This document shows, piece after piece, positions 51,538-60,994 of a DNA stretch of 64,000 nucleotides. The notes beneath the pieces were generated by a model. That model was given only the letters and a program-made list of their open reading frames with translations, did no database searches and was not told where the DNA came from. The position numbers and the translations under genes were made by a program. Where the stretch lies: the NCBI GenBank assembly GCA_019752535.1, contig JAIEMA010000009.1:98267-162266 (forward strand). The letters are read 5' to 3'. Numbering within the stretch: the first letter of the stretch is position 1; every line of letters starts with the position of its first letter. This stretch comes from Bacteriovoracaceae bacterium (GTDB taxonomy: Bacteria > Bdellovibrionota > Bacteriovoracia > Bacteriovoracales > Bacteriovoracaceae).

Positions 51538-51566
51538 GTTATAAGCGATTGAAAGCTTGAAGTCTA
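51538..51566 (-). promoter_or_regulatory. Candidate rpsD promoter
   Basis: On the minus strand TAGACT (51561-51566) and TATAAC (51538-51543) are 17 bases apart, immediately after the ribH stop. Confidence 0.4.
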
Positions 51567-52043
51567 CTAACGAGTTGACTTAAGGCGGCGCATTAATGAG
51601 GCCATCTCAATGCCTGCCATTGCCGCATCCCAGCCCTTATTGCCGGCCTTCGTGCCCGCACGCTCTATGGCCTGCTCAATTGTCTCAGTCGTAATGACGC
51701 CGAAAATGACGGGAACGCCGGTTTTAAGGCCTGCTTGAGCGATGCCCTTAGCCGCTTCACTACAGACGTAATCATAGTGAGTGGTCGCCCCGCGAATCAC
51801 GGCCCCTAAGCATAGAACAGCGTCATAGGTATGAGTTTCAGCAAGCGTTTGGGCAGTCAAAGAGAGCTCGAATGCGCCTGGGACCCAAACCTCAGTGATG
51901 TCTGACTCTTTGATGTCATGGCGCTTAAGGCAGCTCACAGCACCTTCTAAAAGTTTTGAAGTGATAAAATCATTAAAGCGAGCGGTGACGATCGCGATCT
52001 TCATACCAGTTGCGCTTAATGTGCCTTCAATCTTTGTTGTCAT
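51567..52043 (-). CDS. ribH: 6,7-dimethyl-8-ribityllumazine synthase
   Basis: A 158-aa enzyme that condenses the ribitylamino uracil with the RibB product to form lumazine. It shows [44 protein letters not shown] (in two blocks, with the catalytic His) and [11 protein letters not shown]. It is last of ribE-ribBA-ribH; the start ATG at 52043 gives the standard length. Upstream codons belong to the ribBA end. Confidence 0.95.
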   Translation of the reverse strand: MTTKIEGTLSATGMKIAIVTARFNDFITSKLLEGAVSCLKRHDIKESDITEVWVPGAFELSLTAQTLAETHTYDAVLCLGAVIRGATTHYDYVCSEAAKGIAQAGLKTGVPVIFGVITTETIEQAIERAGTKAGNKGWDAAMAGIEMASLMRRLKSTR

Positions 52044-52050
52044 AAAAATC

Positions 52051-53277
52051 TCACTGATTAAGAAGACCCGAACCCAGCCAGTGGCCAAGTTTCGTTTTCT
52101 TCGTATTTAAATAATTCATATTCTCAGCATGCGGGGCAATTTCATGAGCTTCACGCTTAAGCGTTTCTGCGCCTAAATCTTTTAAGGCCTGAAGTTTGGC
52201 AGGATTATTGGTCATGAGGCGAGCGCTACTCATTTTAAAATGGCGCAAGATTTGAGCGGCCATGGTGTAGTCGCGAGCATCAGCAGGAAAGCCGAGCTTA
52301 AGGTTCGCTTCAACAGTATCAAGACCTTTATCCTGCAGCTGATAAGCACGCACTTTGTTCATGAGACCAATGCCACGACCTTCTTGGCGCAGATAAACAA
52401 TGATGCCACTGCCTTCCTCTTCAAGACGAGAGAGTGCGTGATCAAGTTGCTCTCCGCAATCACAGCGCTTGCTGCCTAGAACATCTCCAGTGAAGCACTC
52501 TGAATGCACACGCAAGAGAGGGGAGTTATCTGTGAGTTTTTCAGGATCACCTTTCACAATCGCCATCGCTTCTTCAGCGAGCACATTTGATTTAAAAACG
52601 TGAAGAGCGAATTCACCAAACTTAGTAGGCATCGAAACAGTTTCAACTTCTGAGAGAAGGTTTTCGTTATTCTTTCTCCAAAGGACAAAATCTTCAATGC
52701 TGATCATTTTAAGATTAAATTTTTCGGCCATGACTTCAAGCTCAGCTCTGCGGGCCATGGTGCCATCGTCATTCAAAATCTCACAGATCACGCCTGCAGG
52801 ATTAAATCCAGCAAGGCGAGCAAGATCAACGGCTGCTTCAGTATGACCATTTCTCACGAGCACTCCGCCATCTCGTGCGATCAAAGGAAAAATGTGGCCA
52901 GGCCTTGAGAAGTGTTCAGGGCGAGCGAGGGGATTAGCGAGCATTTTTAAAGTGATCGCGCGATCACTGGCCGAAATACCAGTGCTCACACCGTCAATCG
53001 CATCTACTGTGACAGTGAATGCGGTTCCAAGCGGAGCGGTGTTGCTTCCTGTTTGGAGTGGGAGATCTAATTTTTTTGCAGCTGTTGCAGTGATGGGAGC
53101 GCAGATCATGCCGCGGCCATGAGTCGCCATGAAGTTTACGGCTTCTGGAGTGATGGCATCGGCGGCCATAATGAAGTCGCCTTCATTTTCACGAGATTCA
53201 TCATCAACAACGATAATCATTTTACCGAGTTTGATATCGGCGATGGCAGCTTCTATAGAATCAAGTGGTCTCATCAT
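52051..53277 (-). CDS. ribBA: Bifunctional DHBP synthase / GTP cyclohydrolase II
   Basis: A 408-aa fusion. The RibB half (residues 1-205) has [16 protein letters not shown] and [10 protein letters not shown] with HTEAAVDL; the RibA half (205-408) has the zinc site [18 protein letters not shown] and [13 protein letters not shown]. It supplies both precursors of riboflavin. ATGs at 53277 and 53274 adjoin; the second has GAGG six bases upstream. It is in an operon between ribE and ribH. Confidence 0.95.
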   Translation of the reverse strand: MMRPLDSIEAAIADIKLGKMIIVVDDESRENEGDFIMAADAITPEAVNFMATHGRGMICAPITATAAKKLDLPLQTGSNTAPLGTAFTVTVDAIDGVSTGISASDRAITLKMLANPLARPEHFSRPGHIFPLIARDGGVLVRNGHTEAAVDLARLAGFNPAGVICEILNDDGTMARRAELEVMAEKFNLKMISIEDFVLWRKNNENLLSEVETVSMPTKFGEFALHVFKSNVLAEEAMAIVKGDPEKLTDNSPLLRVHSECFTGDVLGSKRCDCGEQLDHALSRLEEEGSGIIVYLRQEGRGIGLMNKVRAYQLQDKGLDTVEANLKLGFPADARDYTMAAQILRHFKMSSARLMTNNPAKLQALKDLGAETLKREAHEIAPHAENMNYLNTKKTKLGHWLGSGLLNQ

Positions 53278-53284
53278 TGACCTC

Positions 53285-53914
53285 TTAAGGGCCAAAGTTT
53301 TTGGCCCATTCGTTTGATCGAGAATCATTTGAGCGAGTCAAAAAATTTTCGATGTATTTGGCGACCATATCTACCTCAACATTGATGGAGTCACCAATTT
53401 TTTTTGTGCCAAGAGTCGTCTTTTCAAGGGTATGTGGAATAATCGCCACAGTGAGATCGCTTTCATTTAAGCGAGCGATGGTGAGACTGATGCCATCTAG
53501 AGCGATAGAGCCTTCTAAAATCATGTATTTACGAAGATTTTGGGGAAACTGTATCTTGAACTCCCAGGTTTTACCCAAATCCTTAATGTCGATGATTTGT
53601 CCCACTCCATTCACGTGTCCCTGGACCATGTGGCCCCCGAGACGGTCTTGAGCGCGAAGGGAGAGTTCAAGATTCACTCTTTGTCCGGCCTGAAGCTTTC
53701 CGAGATTGGTTTTCTCGAGAGTCATCGGAATCGCCTGACAAAAGTACGTGTCGCCTTCAATTTTTGTGGCCGTGAGACACACACCATTCGTGGCAATAGA
53801 GTCATCAATTTTAATTTCATTCACAAGATTTGTGCGAATGACGAATTCACGCCCTTCTTTATTGGGAGTGATGGAAACGATTGTGCCTGTGTCTTGAATG
53901 AGTCCGGTAAACAT
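53285..53914 (-). CDS. ribE: Riboflavin synthase alpha chain
   Basis: A 209-aa enzyme with two lumazine-binding repeats, each with the LGG(H)MVQGHVNG-type motif (first repeat MFTGLIQDTG, NGVCLTAT, second DGISLTIA). It dismutates two lumazines to riboflavin. First gene of the ribE-ribBA-ribH set. No FMN riboswitch is visible in the roughly 60 bases between it and the divergent gene. Confidence 0.95.
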   Translation of the reverse strand: MFTGLIQDTGTIVSITPNKEGREFVIRTNLVNEIKIDDSIATNGVCLTATKIEGDTYFCQAIPMTLEKTNLGKLQAGQRVNLELSLRAQDRLGGHMVQGHVNGVGQIIDIKDLGKTWEFKIQFPQNLRKYMILEGSIALDGISLTIARLNESDLTVAIIPHTLEKTTLGTKKIGDSINVEVDMVAKYIENFLTRSNDSRSNEWAKNFGP

Positions 53915-53973
53915 GAAGTGAGAGTAGGGGGTTCCAGCACACTTGTCAGTAAGCGGTGCTTCCTGATGTAATA

Positions 53974-54591
53974 ATGTCTATGGGACCTGAGTCGCTCTTA
54001 TATTTCTTAGTGGGAATTGTTCTTTTTTTCACCCTCTTCGTGATCATTTTACTAAGAGTAAGATCTCGGTTCTTGAGTCAACTTAACAATCTGACTTCAG
54101 ACGAAGTGTTGAAACAATTAGTTTACAAAAATGTCTCTCCAGAAGACTTACTTTTTTGTTATCCCCAAGACATCTCACTGACTGAAGCTGCACTGATTGT
54201 CAAAAATTCTCAGGATATAAAAGTCGCGGTCTCGCACTTTCCATTGGGGGCAAGAGAGAGAATCCTAGAGATTGATGAGGCTCAATACAAAGTCGTCTAT
54301 CCCTTTAATCGGAAGCTAAAAACAGCTCAACTTTATCTCTCAAATGGAGATCAAGTGATTGCTCAGTATAAGGTTAAAAACATTTTGGGAACTCAAGAGT
54401 TTGAAGTGCAGGGATTAGGATTTATAAGCGTAAAGCGTTTATGGTCATTGAAAAAAATCTTCCACTACTACCATAATGATCAGTTCCTAGGCTTCTCCCA
54501 TAATATTTCTTGGTGGAGGAATAAAGGGAGAGTTTTGGTTCTGCCTCCTCTTATACCAAAAGAACTCAAAGTCTTTATTATTGCGCCTTAG
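53974..54591 (+). CDS. Membrane-anchored protein of unknown function
   Basis: About 205 aa: an N-terminal helix (LLYFLVGIVLFFTLFVIILL) anchors a soluble domain with alternating strands (VVYPFNRKLKTAQLYLSNGDQ, then FEVQGLGFISVKRLW) that faintly recalls LURP-one/tubby-like domains, though I would not assign it. A GTG at 53956 is also in frame; the ATGs at 53974 or 53980 fit better since the earlier part overlaps the divergent rib promoter region. No ribosome binding site is strong. Confidence 0.55.
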   Translation: MSMGPESLLYFLVGIVLFFTLFVIILLRVRSRFLSQLNNLTSDEVLKQLVYKNVSPEDLLFCYPQDISLTEAALIVKNSQDIKVAVSHFPLGARERILEIDEAQYKVVYPFNRKLKTAQLYLSNGDQVIAQYKVKNILGTQEFEVQGLGFISVKRLWSLKKIFHYYHNDQFLGFSHNISWWRNKGRVLVLPPLIPKELKVFIIAP

Positions 54592-54693
54592 GCAGTCTTA
54601 CTTCATTTAAAACGAACTATTCGTATGCTTTTATCGATTTGTTTTAATCAAAGGAGATAACGTATTAAAATAACTTTAATCACATCGGAGTAA

Positions 54694-55215
54694 ATGATGA
54701 AAATGTTCTTTTCGCTAATGTTACTAGCTTTCCAGATCAATGCTTTTGCTGGGCAAAGTATCACTCAAGCTGAAGTTATTTCTGCACAAGAAGCCTGGGG
54801 AGATGGAATCGTTAAAATTGGAGAAGTCTATTTGGATGGTGGTGATTATGTAGAAGCCGCCAGCAATCATATTAAGAAGCATTACAATTACGACAATGGG
54901 ACAGTGATGTTTAAACCGACACTTGCTTCAGTAGAACCGTTCAGACCTACATTTGATTCAGCTCTTTCCTATTTTGTCGGCGGAAATGCAAGATATTCAG
55001 AGGACACAGGCTTTGCAATTAAGCCATGGACCAACGTGAGATTTGATAATCACAAAATTCTTTTGAAGGGGAACATGGGAATTGCCATGGGTCACTATTA
55101 CTTCACAAATCTTGAAGGCAAAGAAACTAAAGTTGAATACACTCTAGGATTCATGAAATCTAAAAAAGGTATTAAGATATTCTTGCAAGACTCATCTCTT
55201 CCCTACAAACCATAA
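54694..55215 (+). CDS. Exported NTF2/SnoaL-like protein
   Basis: A 173-aa protein with a signal peptide (to about AFA). The body opens with a helix (AQEAWGDGIVKIGEVYLDGGDY) and continues with strands including VRFDNHKILLKGNMGIAMGHYYF, the alpha+beta cone of the SnoaL/ketosteroid-isomerase-like fold. In such exported proteins the ligand is generally unknown. GGAG lies before a tandem ATGATG; the second may be used. Confidence 0.65.
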   Translation: MMKMFFSLMLLAFQINAFAGQSITQAEVISAQEAWGDGIVKIGEVYLDGGDYVEAASNHIKKHYNYDNGTVMFKPTLASVEPFRPTFDSALSYFVGGNARYSEDTGFAIKPWTNVRFDNHKILLKGNMGIAMGHYYFTNLEGKETKVEYTLGFMKSKKGIKIFLQDSSLPYKP

Positions 55216-55229
55216 CTTAGAAACCATTT

Positions 55230-55257
55230 TGAGAAGCCAATTGCGGTTGGCTTCTCA
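55230..55257 (+). terminator. Hairpin after the SnoaL-like gene
   Basis: Perfect 11-base stem (55230-55240, 55247-55257) with a 6-base loop but only a short T stretch after it. The next 130 bases show no other element I can name. Confidence 0.5.
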
Positions 55258-55390
55258 GTCTTCCCAGCGACTGATCCTTCGACAATTCGTCCAACTTTTA
55301 CTCAATCACGATAGTCAAAACGGCCACTTAGGGCGTTATTTAATGGCATCCCCTTTGCTTCACTAAACTTACAATTTATTTGGGGGATCT

Positions 55391-56083
55391 ATGAAAAAAG
55401 CCATTTTCTTTTTAAGCGTATTAACACTTTCATCTTTTGCTCAGGCCAATCAATGTAACTTAAATTTCAGTACTGATTATTTGAACATCACATCAACTGA
55501 GAGAGCAGAATTAGAGCTTGCTTTAAATGAGAAAGGCTATGATTTTAATGTTCCTTATGGGGCAAAGACGAATGTCACGATCGATTTTGTTAGAATAGTG
55601 AGTAAAAAAGATTACGAATCAAAGCCTGAGATGCAAACACAATTTATGTTTGGTGGTGCTGTTCAAGTGAATAGTTATACAATGAATCCGAATGCTTCAA
55701 ATGAAGTATGGGAAATAGGCAAGAATCCTAAAGATGCGATCTTTGAAGTGACCTCTTATAGCAGAGCTGCTTATGGTTTTACTTATAGTAAAAAAACGTT
55801 TGAGCCTTCTTCAAAAGAAATAAAACTTATTATGTGGGATGAACAGGGATCAGTGATAGATGTTTTGAAACCGAAGAAGCCTTTCTTGGGACTCTCTTCA
55901 GACAAGGGCTCAGAAGGATTTGTTCTTGCACGAGGAATTATTAGATCGATGCCTGATTGTGACAGCAAAAAAATTGCAGCTCATAACGATGCAAATCGTG
56001 AAAATATGAAAGGCTATCAGCCCTCTGGTATGTCTTTATCGGGTGGAACTTATAATACAGGTTCTTACGGCTTTGGTTGGTAG
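55391..56083 (+). CDS. Exported protein of unknown function
   Basis: A 230-aa protein with a signal peptide (to about AQA). Cys22 (NQC) and a late Cys (MPDCDS) may pair. A strand-rich middle ends in a Gly/Ser/Tyr-rich tail (SGGTYNTGSYGFGW), which could be disordered or surface-exposed. GGGGGA precedes the ATG. No family recognised. Confidence 0.6.
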   Translation: MKKAIFFLSVLTLSSFAQANQCNLNFSTDYLNITSTERAELELALNEKGYDFNVPYGAKTNVTIDFVRIVSKKDYESKPEMQTQFMFGGAVQVNSYTMNPNASNEVWEIGKNPKDAIFEVTSYSRAAYGFTYSKKTFEPSSKEIKLIMWDEQGSVIDVLKPKKPFLGLSSDKGSEGFVLARGIIRSMPDCDSKKIAAHNDANRENMKGYQPSGMSLSGGTYNTGSYGFGW

Positions 56084-56091
56084 AAGAGAGA

Positions 56092-56547
56092 ATGAAGCTA
56101 ACTCTATTTTTTGTCTTCTCATTATTCGTAACAGGGTTTGAATACCCTAAAGATACAACCCGATTCCCTTACATAGGTAAAAAAGCTGATTTTCTTGTCG
56201 GTGCCCTAGGTGGCACCGGCTGTTCTAGGCACTGGGACATTCTAGATACCCATGATTCAAGTCATCATGAACCGTATGATCGTTGTGGCAAATTCTCTGT
56301 AGTCAGTGAGGAATTTCATAAAGTGGTAGATATGTCTCAATACTCAAGCACTCAGTTTAAAGTGTTTGCCTGGCCGATAAGAGGTGATGGAGTTTTTGAA
56401 AAAGTCGAATGTGATGGCGAGCTTAAAGATGATGCCTTTAGACTCGTTCAATATGCAGAGTGTGGAGGAAAGAAAGTGATATTAGAATATTGCCGAAGAA
56501 ATGGTGAGATCATCCCATCAGATAAACTCAAAACGTGCAAAATATAG
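56092..56547 (+). CDS. Exported Cys-containing protein, 151 aa
   Basis: A short signal-like hydrophobic start (MKLTLFFVFSLFVTGF) is followed by a small domain with six cysteines (GTGCSR, YDRCGK, VECDGE, YAECGG, EYCRR, KTCKI) and a His/Asp-rich stretch (THDSSHHEPYD). The start at 56092 is eight bases after the previous stop; 56077 overlaps it. Family not recognised; disulfide-stabilised and possibly metal binding. Confidence 0.55.
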   Translation: MKLTLFFVFSLFVTGFEYPKDTTRFPYIGKKADFLVGALGGTGCSRHWDILDTHDSSHHEPYDRCGKFSVVSEEFHKVVDMSQYSSTQFKVFAWPIRGDGVFEKVECDGELKDDAFRLVQYAECGGKKVILEYCRRNGEIIPSDKLKTCKI

Positions 56548-56564
56548 ATCTACTCACTTTACGA

Positions 56565-57188
56565 CTAAATGATCCACCTATAAACGTCCAATCCCAATTT
56601 TAAAGCAAGTACGATCAGAATGAGACCTGAGATAAGGGCGATTATTTTCATGGCCTTCTGATTGCTCAAGACCTTGTTAAGAATCGCTGCAAAGAGTGAA
56701 AGTCCGTAAAACCAAAGTACTGAAAAACTTGTGGCACCGAATCCAAATATTAAGCGATCACTCAATTCGACAAATTTCGCAGAGTAGCCTCCAATGAGCA
56801 CGATGGTATCTAGGTAGACGTGAGGATTTAATAGACTAAAACTTAAAGACAACAAGATAACTTCTTTGCGACTAAATTTTTTGTCCGCCTTCGTGCTCCC
56901 TTCTTGAGAACTCTTAAAACTCTCTTTGATTTTCTTAAGTCCATAGAAAACTAAAAATGCAACGCCAAGAATCCCAAATCCAATTTTAACAAGAGGGACT
57001 TGAACAAAAAAACTGGCAGCGCCTGCGACTCCAATGGCAATGAGAAGGGCATCACAGAGTGAGCAAATGGTGGCCACTAAAAGATGATTTTGTTTCTTGA
57101 TGCCTGATTCCAGTACGAAGACATTTTGGGCCCCAAGAGCAAAGATCAGACTTGCTTGTAAGAGAAATCCCTCTAGGAAAAAATTCAT
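56565..57188 (-). CDS. LysE/ArgO-family amino acid exporter
   Basis: A 207-aa protein with about six membrane helices. FFLEGFLLQASLIFALGAQNVFVLESGIKKQ at the N-terminus (in parts) and LSLLNPHVYLDTIVLIG are characteristic of the LysE/ArgO branch, which exports Lys or Arg. Substrate remains an inference. It begins one base after ribD stops, so they are cotranscribed on the minus strand. Confidence 0.85.
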   Translation of the reverse strand: MNFFLEGFLLQASLIFALGAQNVFVLESGIKKQNHLLVATICSLCDALLIAIGVAGAASFFVQVPLVKIGFGILGVAFLVFYGLKKIKESFKSSQEGSTKADKKFSRKEVILLSLSFSLLNPHVYLDTIVLIGGYSAKFVELSDRLIFGFGATSFSVLWFYGLSLFAAILNKVLSNQKAMKIIALISGLILIVLALKLGLDVYRWII

Positions 57189-58256
57189 CTAAACAAGACC
57201 CGTCACTTTGAGGTCACTGCCCAAAAGCTGAATGTCCATTCCCTCTAAAGTGAGGAGGTTTTGAAGTGAATCTTCTGAATGTGTAAACATCGCTTTACCC
57301 TCTCCCATGATTTTTGGAGCAAGATAGAGAGTCATACGGTTGACTTTTTTATACTGCAAAAACAATGAATGAAGATCAGCCCCACCTTCAAGCCAGAGAG
57401 AATAAATGCCGCGCTCAAAGAGTTGTTCATTAAATTTTTCAAACGGAAAAGGCTCAAGCGTCTCTAGACGAATCACTTGCTGGGGAGGAAGAGCATCAAT
57501 TGTCGTATGAAGATCGGTGACGATAATTGTTCTGTGTCTATTCTCATCCGTAAAGACCTGCGCCTCACGAGGAAGCTTTCCTGACTTGGTGAAAATGAGA
57601 CGATAGGGCTGTTTCTCAATAACTTCACCTTTAAGGCGCACGTTGAGCTGGGGATTATCACTTCGTATGGTTTGTGCTCCCACCACGATCGCATCATAGA
57701 GACGTCTACCGTAATGAGAGTCTTGTCGCGAAAAATCGCTGGTGATCCATTTTGATTCTCCCGAAGGCAGAGCTGTTTTTCCATCAAGAGTCGCAGCTGA
57801 CTTTAAGTGAATAAACGGCAAGCCTGTACGCATGCGGTGAAAGAAAATTTCATTGAGCCTCTCTCCCTCATCCTTGAGCACACCTGTAGTGACTTTAATC
57901 CCTGCGGCTTCTAGCATTTTTACCCCGCCGCCTGAGACCTGAGGATTGGGATCAAGATTGGCGATCACGACATGAGCGATTTTTTTTTCAATAATCTGTG
58001 GAGCGCAAGGGGGAGTGAGCTTTTTTGTATGACAGCAAGGCTCAAGGTTTACGTAGAGAGTGGCGCCAGCGAGATCAACTTTCGCATTCAGAAAGAGGTG
58101 AGCTTCGGCATGGGGGTCACCATGGCGAGCATGAAGGCCTTCCGCAATAATTTTTCCATCTCTCACGGCGACAGCACCTACGAGAGGATTAGGAGAGACG
58201 AGTCCTGCTCCACGCTTAGCGAGATCAAAACAGCGACGCATGAAGGGTTCATGCAT
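57189..58256 (-). CDS. ribD: Bifunctional riboflavin deaminase/reductase
   Basis: A 355-aa fusion of a cytidine-deaminase-like N-terminal domain (HARHGDPHAEAH zinc site, then VNLEPCCHTKKLTPPCAP) and a DHFR-like reductase (VDGK-type TLDGKTALPSGESKWITS, LEGGADLHS). It carries out steps two and three of riboflavin synthesis. It is separated from the ribE-ribBA-ribH set by about 3 kb of opposite-strand genes. It overlaps the recombinase-like gene by eight bases. Confidence 0.93.
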   Translation of the reverse strand: MHEPFMRRCFDLAKRGAGLVSPNPLVGAVAVRDGKIIAEGLHARHGDPHAEAHLFLNAKVDLAGATLYVNLEPCCHTKKLTPPCAPQIIEKKIAHVVIANLDPNPQVSGGGVKMLEAAGIKVTTGVLKDEGERLNEIFFHRMRTGLPFIHLKSAATLDGKTALPSGESKWITSDFSRQDSHYGRRLYDAIVVGAQTIRSDNPQLNVRLKGEVIEKQPYRLIFTKSGKLPREAQVFTDENRHRTIIVTDLHTTIDALPPQQVIRLETLEPFPFEKFNEQLFERGIYSLWLEGGADLHSLFLQYKKVNRMTLYLAPKIMGEGKAMFTHSEDSLQNLLTLEGMDIQLLGSDLKVTGLV

Positions 58257-59184
58257 AATTTAAATCCAAATAAACGGGAGTCTCTTTGGTGGCATTGAAG
58301 GCTTGATTATAAAGAGAGAGATCATAGTCAGGGGCCACACCGAGCCATTCTTTAATTTGGCTCTCACCAATCTGAGCGGCCATCCACTTAAACACGCAAG
58401 CCTGTCTGACTGTTCTAGCCGTCACTTCAATTTTTAAAATTTTTCTCACTTCTTCAAAAAAGAGCTCTGTTCCACGGGGAGAAAGTGAGCCGGAGAGAAT
58501 ACGGTGAGGATTGGCATTAAAGAGCACATAGCGAATCTCACCAGGCCCAGGCCAGTGGATTTTAAACTCGCTCATGTATTCATTCCATAATGTTTTAAAG
58601 TTTGAACTTAAGGGAATGGAGTAGGGCTCACGCTTCAAAGGGCGCACGAGAAGACGTAAGCCATGTTTGTCCGGAAGAATATCACTCATCTCAAGACGCG
58701 CGAGATCGGAAACTTTGATGCCCGTCTCATAAATCATAGCCACCACCAGCAGATTTCTCAAATTCATCAAACGCTCAAGACCCTCGAGTTTATTAATGCG
58801 ATTTCGAAGAGAATCTTTAAGGCGAATAAGATCTTTAAAACTTGGTGGAGTGGGCTTTTCCAAAAGTTTAGCGGCTACCGGAACAAGTTTGATGGGATTG
58901 TCGGGAAACTTATGTTCTCTGACGAGAAAATCAAAAAATAAGCGAAGCGCTTGAACGCGCCTACGAATGGAGTTGGGTGAGCCATAGGTCTTTTCTAGAA
59001 AACCAGCATACTCCTGCACCTGGGTGACGGTGAAAGTCTTCAGAGTCATCGAGCGTTTGTGAGAGGCCAAAAAGCGATTAAAGACCTGGAGGTCTGCGCG
59101 GTAGTTTTTAATGGTATTAAAACTCTTACCGCTCATTTCGAGGTTTTTGATGAATTGCTGCTGAGTTTTTACAAGGTCGATCAT
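58249..59184 (-). CDS. Tyrosine-recombinase-like protein with degenerate catalytic residues
   Basis: A 311-aa protein with a SAM-like N-terminal domain (SFNTIKNYRADLQVFNRFL) and an integrase C-terminal domain, the size of XerC/XerD. Catalytic positions are altered: the first Arg (in ETGLR) is Lys157, the His of HxxR is Arg257 while Arg260 is kept, and the LGH His is Val283. Lys184 and the nucleophile Tyr292 (SLYNQ) remain. It is therefore probably not a standard active Xer recombinase, or uses variant chemistry. No other mobile-element gene or attachment site is near. It precedes ribD in the same unit. Confidence 0.75.
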   Translation of the reverse strand: MIDLVKTQQQFIKNLEMSGKSFNTIKNYRADLQVFNRFLASHKRSMTLKTFTVTQVQEYAGFLEKTYGSPNSIRRRVQALRLFFDFLVREHKFPDNPIKLVPVAAKLLEKPTPPSFKDLIRLKDSLRNRINKLEGLERLMNLRNLLVVAMIYETGIKVSDLARLEMSDILPDKHGLRLLVRPLKREPYSIPLSSNFKTLWNEYMSEFKIHWPGPGEIRYVLFNANPHRILSGSLSPRGTELFFEEVRKILKIEVTARTVRQACVFKWMAAQIGESQIKEWLGVAPDYDLSLYNQAFNATKETPVYLDLNYA

Positions 59185-59278
59185 GGGGTGATGCTAGCGG
59201 AAAACAAGGGGTTAGACTAGCTCTCACTCTCTACTTGCCGCATCGCAACTGAGATGCTAAAAGCCCTAAAACTTAAAC

Positions 59279-60028
59279 ATGTCTCGCCCTTTCTCACGAG
59301 ACCAGACGACCTTGGATGACCTTATGTTGACGCCTGAGAAACTCAACGCCCTCTCGCTGGCCTTAGGTTACAAATTTAGTAACCAAGCTCCTTTGATGAC
59401 GGCCCTTACGCACACTTCGTTTTTACACGAAATGCCTTCGCACGCTTATCCCTCAAGCGAGCGCCTCGAATTTTTAGGTGATTCAGTCTTAAATCTTATC
59501 GTCGCTCAAGAACTTTACACTCGTCATTTTAATCTTCCAGAGGGCCAGCTCTCAAAATTGAGAAGTCATGCCGTCAATGAAGAGAGTCTCGCGAGTGTCG
59601 CTCGCCATCTTGGACTCTCTCGCTATTTATTCTTAGGCAAAGGCGAGATCAAGTTGATTGAAGAGAAAGACGCCATCCTCGCGGACGCTCTCGAAGCCAT
59701 GCTGGGTGCCATTTATATGGACGCGGGAATTGAAACGGCTTCTGCTGCCTGGAAGAGATGGCTTTTAGAGATGAAGTTAGACTTGCTTGATCCAAAGCAT
59801 CTTGAAGAATTTGATGCGAAATCTCGTTTGCAAGAATTTTGTCTCAAGTCTTGGCAAGAACTTCCAACTTATGAGTCAAAAGAGGCGAGACCCGGCTTTC
59901 ACGTCACTTTAGTTGTCCATGGCAAGCCGATTCTCTCCACTCAAAATATATCAAAGAAAAAAGCCGAACTCTGGCTGGCCAAATCCTGTTTGCAAAACCA
60001 ACTTCACCTGTCGCTTCAAGGGGAATAG
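59279..60028 (+). CDS. rnc: Ribonuclease III
   Basis: A 249-aa double-stranded-RNA endonuclease. The signature ERLEFLGDSVLN (about residues 61-72) and the second acidic site DALEAMLGAIYMD are intact, and the C-terminal double-stranded-RNA-binding domain (SRLQEFCLKSWQELPTY to the end) is present. It starts the rnc-era-der run with the ATG of era four bases after its stop. Confidence 0.95.
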   Translation: MSRPFSRDQTTLDDLMLTPEKLNALSLALGYKFSNQAPLMTALTHTSFLHEMPSHAYPSSERLEFLGDSVLNLIVAQELYTRHFNLPEGQLSKLRSHAVNEESLASVARHLGLSRYLFLGKGEIKLIEEKDAILADALEAMLGAIYMDAGIETASAAWKRWLLEMKLDLLDPKHLEEFDAKSRLQEFCLKSWQELPTYESKEARPGFHVTLVVHGKPILSTQNISKKKAELWLAKSCLQNQLHLSLQGE

Positions 60029-60031
60029 AGA

Positions 60032-60994
60032 ATGCTATTAGAAACACAACATCCGCATAACAAACAACTCACCGTGGCCGTATTGGGTAAACCCAATGCT
60101 GGTAAATCAACGCTGATCAATAATTTGATTGGTTTTGATTTGGCGATCGTCTCTGATAAGCCTCAAACCACTCGCAATCAGTTCCAATGTATTTTTACTA
60201 TTGATCACACAGAAATCGTGCTGGTCGACACTCCGGGGATTCATAAGTCTGCCCAAGAGCTCAATAAGCGCATGAATCATCAAGTGGAGATGGGCGCAGA
60301 TGGTGCAGATCTTAATCTTGTGCTTTTAGATATGGCCGACAAGCCGGAGCTGGCGTTTAAGGAATTGCTTGAGAGCATTCAATTTCAATTGGGCCCAACG
60401 TGGATTTTGTTCACGAAAGCCGATTTGAATTTCAATGTTGATACTGAAGCGATTTATGCTCGCATCAAAGAGCTCTCACCAGCGGTTCAAAAGAAATTTA
60501 TCATCTCTGCTAAAGACGGCACCAATATTCATGAACTCACAGGCGCACTCTGTGATGCCGCTCAACCTGGCCCGCATCTTTTCCCCGATGGTTCAGCTTC
60601 AAATAAGAATGAAAGATTTTTTGTCACTGAGTATATCCGTGAGCAAGCCTTCCGAATTCTCAAAGAAGAGCTTCCTTACGAGATCGCTGTGGTCGTAGAT
60701 GAGTATAAAGATATTAAGGATAAAGATGCTGAGGCTCCTATTAGTGCCCACGTGTCGGCTTCTATCCTAGTGAATCGTCCTTCTCAACGTGCGATCGTTG
60801 TTGGCCGCGGTGGAAGCATTATTAAAGAAATTGGTACTGGTGCTAGAAAGAAAATCGAAGCCATGGTCGGTGGAAAAGTTCATTTGAACTTACACGTTAA
60901 AGTGTCTCCGAAGTGGTTCAGTAATAATTGGGTCCTTGATGAGTTGGGTCTTCCACGCTCTCAGACCAGTGCTCGTGTTTGGAGGTCTAAGTGA
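60032..60994 (+). CDS. era: GTPase Era
   Basis: A 320-aa GTPase for 16S rRNA 3'-end maturation and 30S assembly. G1 is GKPNAGKS, the switch holds KPQTTRNQ, G3 is DTPG, G4 is TKAD (a slight variant of NKxD) and the C-terminal KH domain has [16 protein letters not shown]. Length is slightly above the usual 300. It overlaps der by four bases (GTGA). Confidence 0.95.
   Translation: MLLETQHPHNKQLTVAVLGKPNAGKSTLINNLIGFDLAIVSDKPQTTRNQFQCIFTIDHTEIVLVDTPGIHKSAQELNKRMNHQVEMGADGADLNLVLLDMADKPELAFKELLESIQFQLGPTWILFTKADLNFNVDTEAIYARIKELSPAVQKKFIISAKDGTNIHELTGALCDAAQPGPHLFPDGSASNKNERFFVTEYIREQAFRILKEELPYEIAVVVDEYKDIKDKDAEAPISAHVSASILVNRPSQRAIVVGRGGSIIKEIGTGARKKIEAMVGGKVHLNLHVKVSPKWFSNNWVLDELGLPRSQTSARVWRSK

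Noticed and set aside
53915..53973. FMN riboswitch upstream of ribE
   Set aside because: Too short a gap and none of the conserved RFN segments visible.
58249..59184. Tyrosine recombinase as a sign of an integrated mobile element
   Set aside because: No tRNA, att-like repeats or other mobile genes; catalytic residues degenerate; cotranscribed with ribD.
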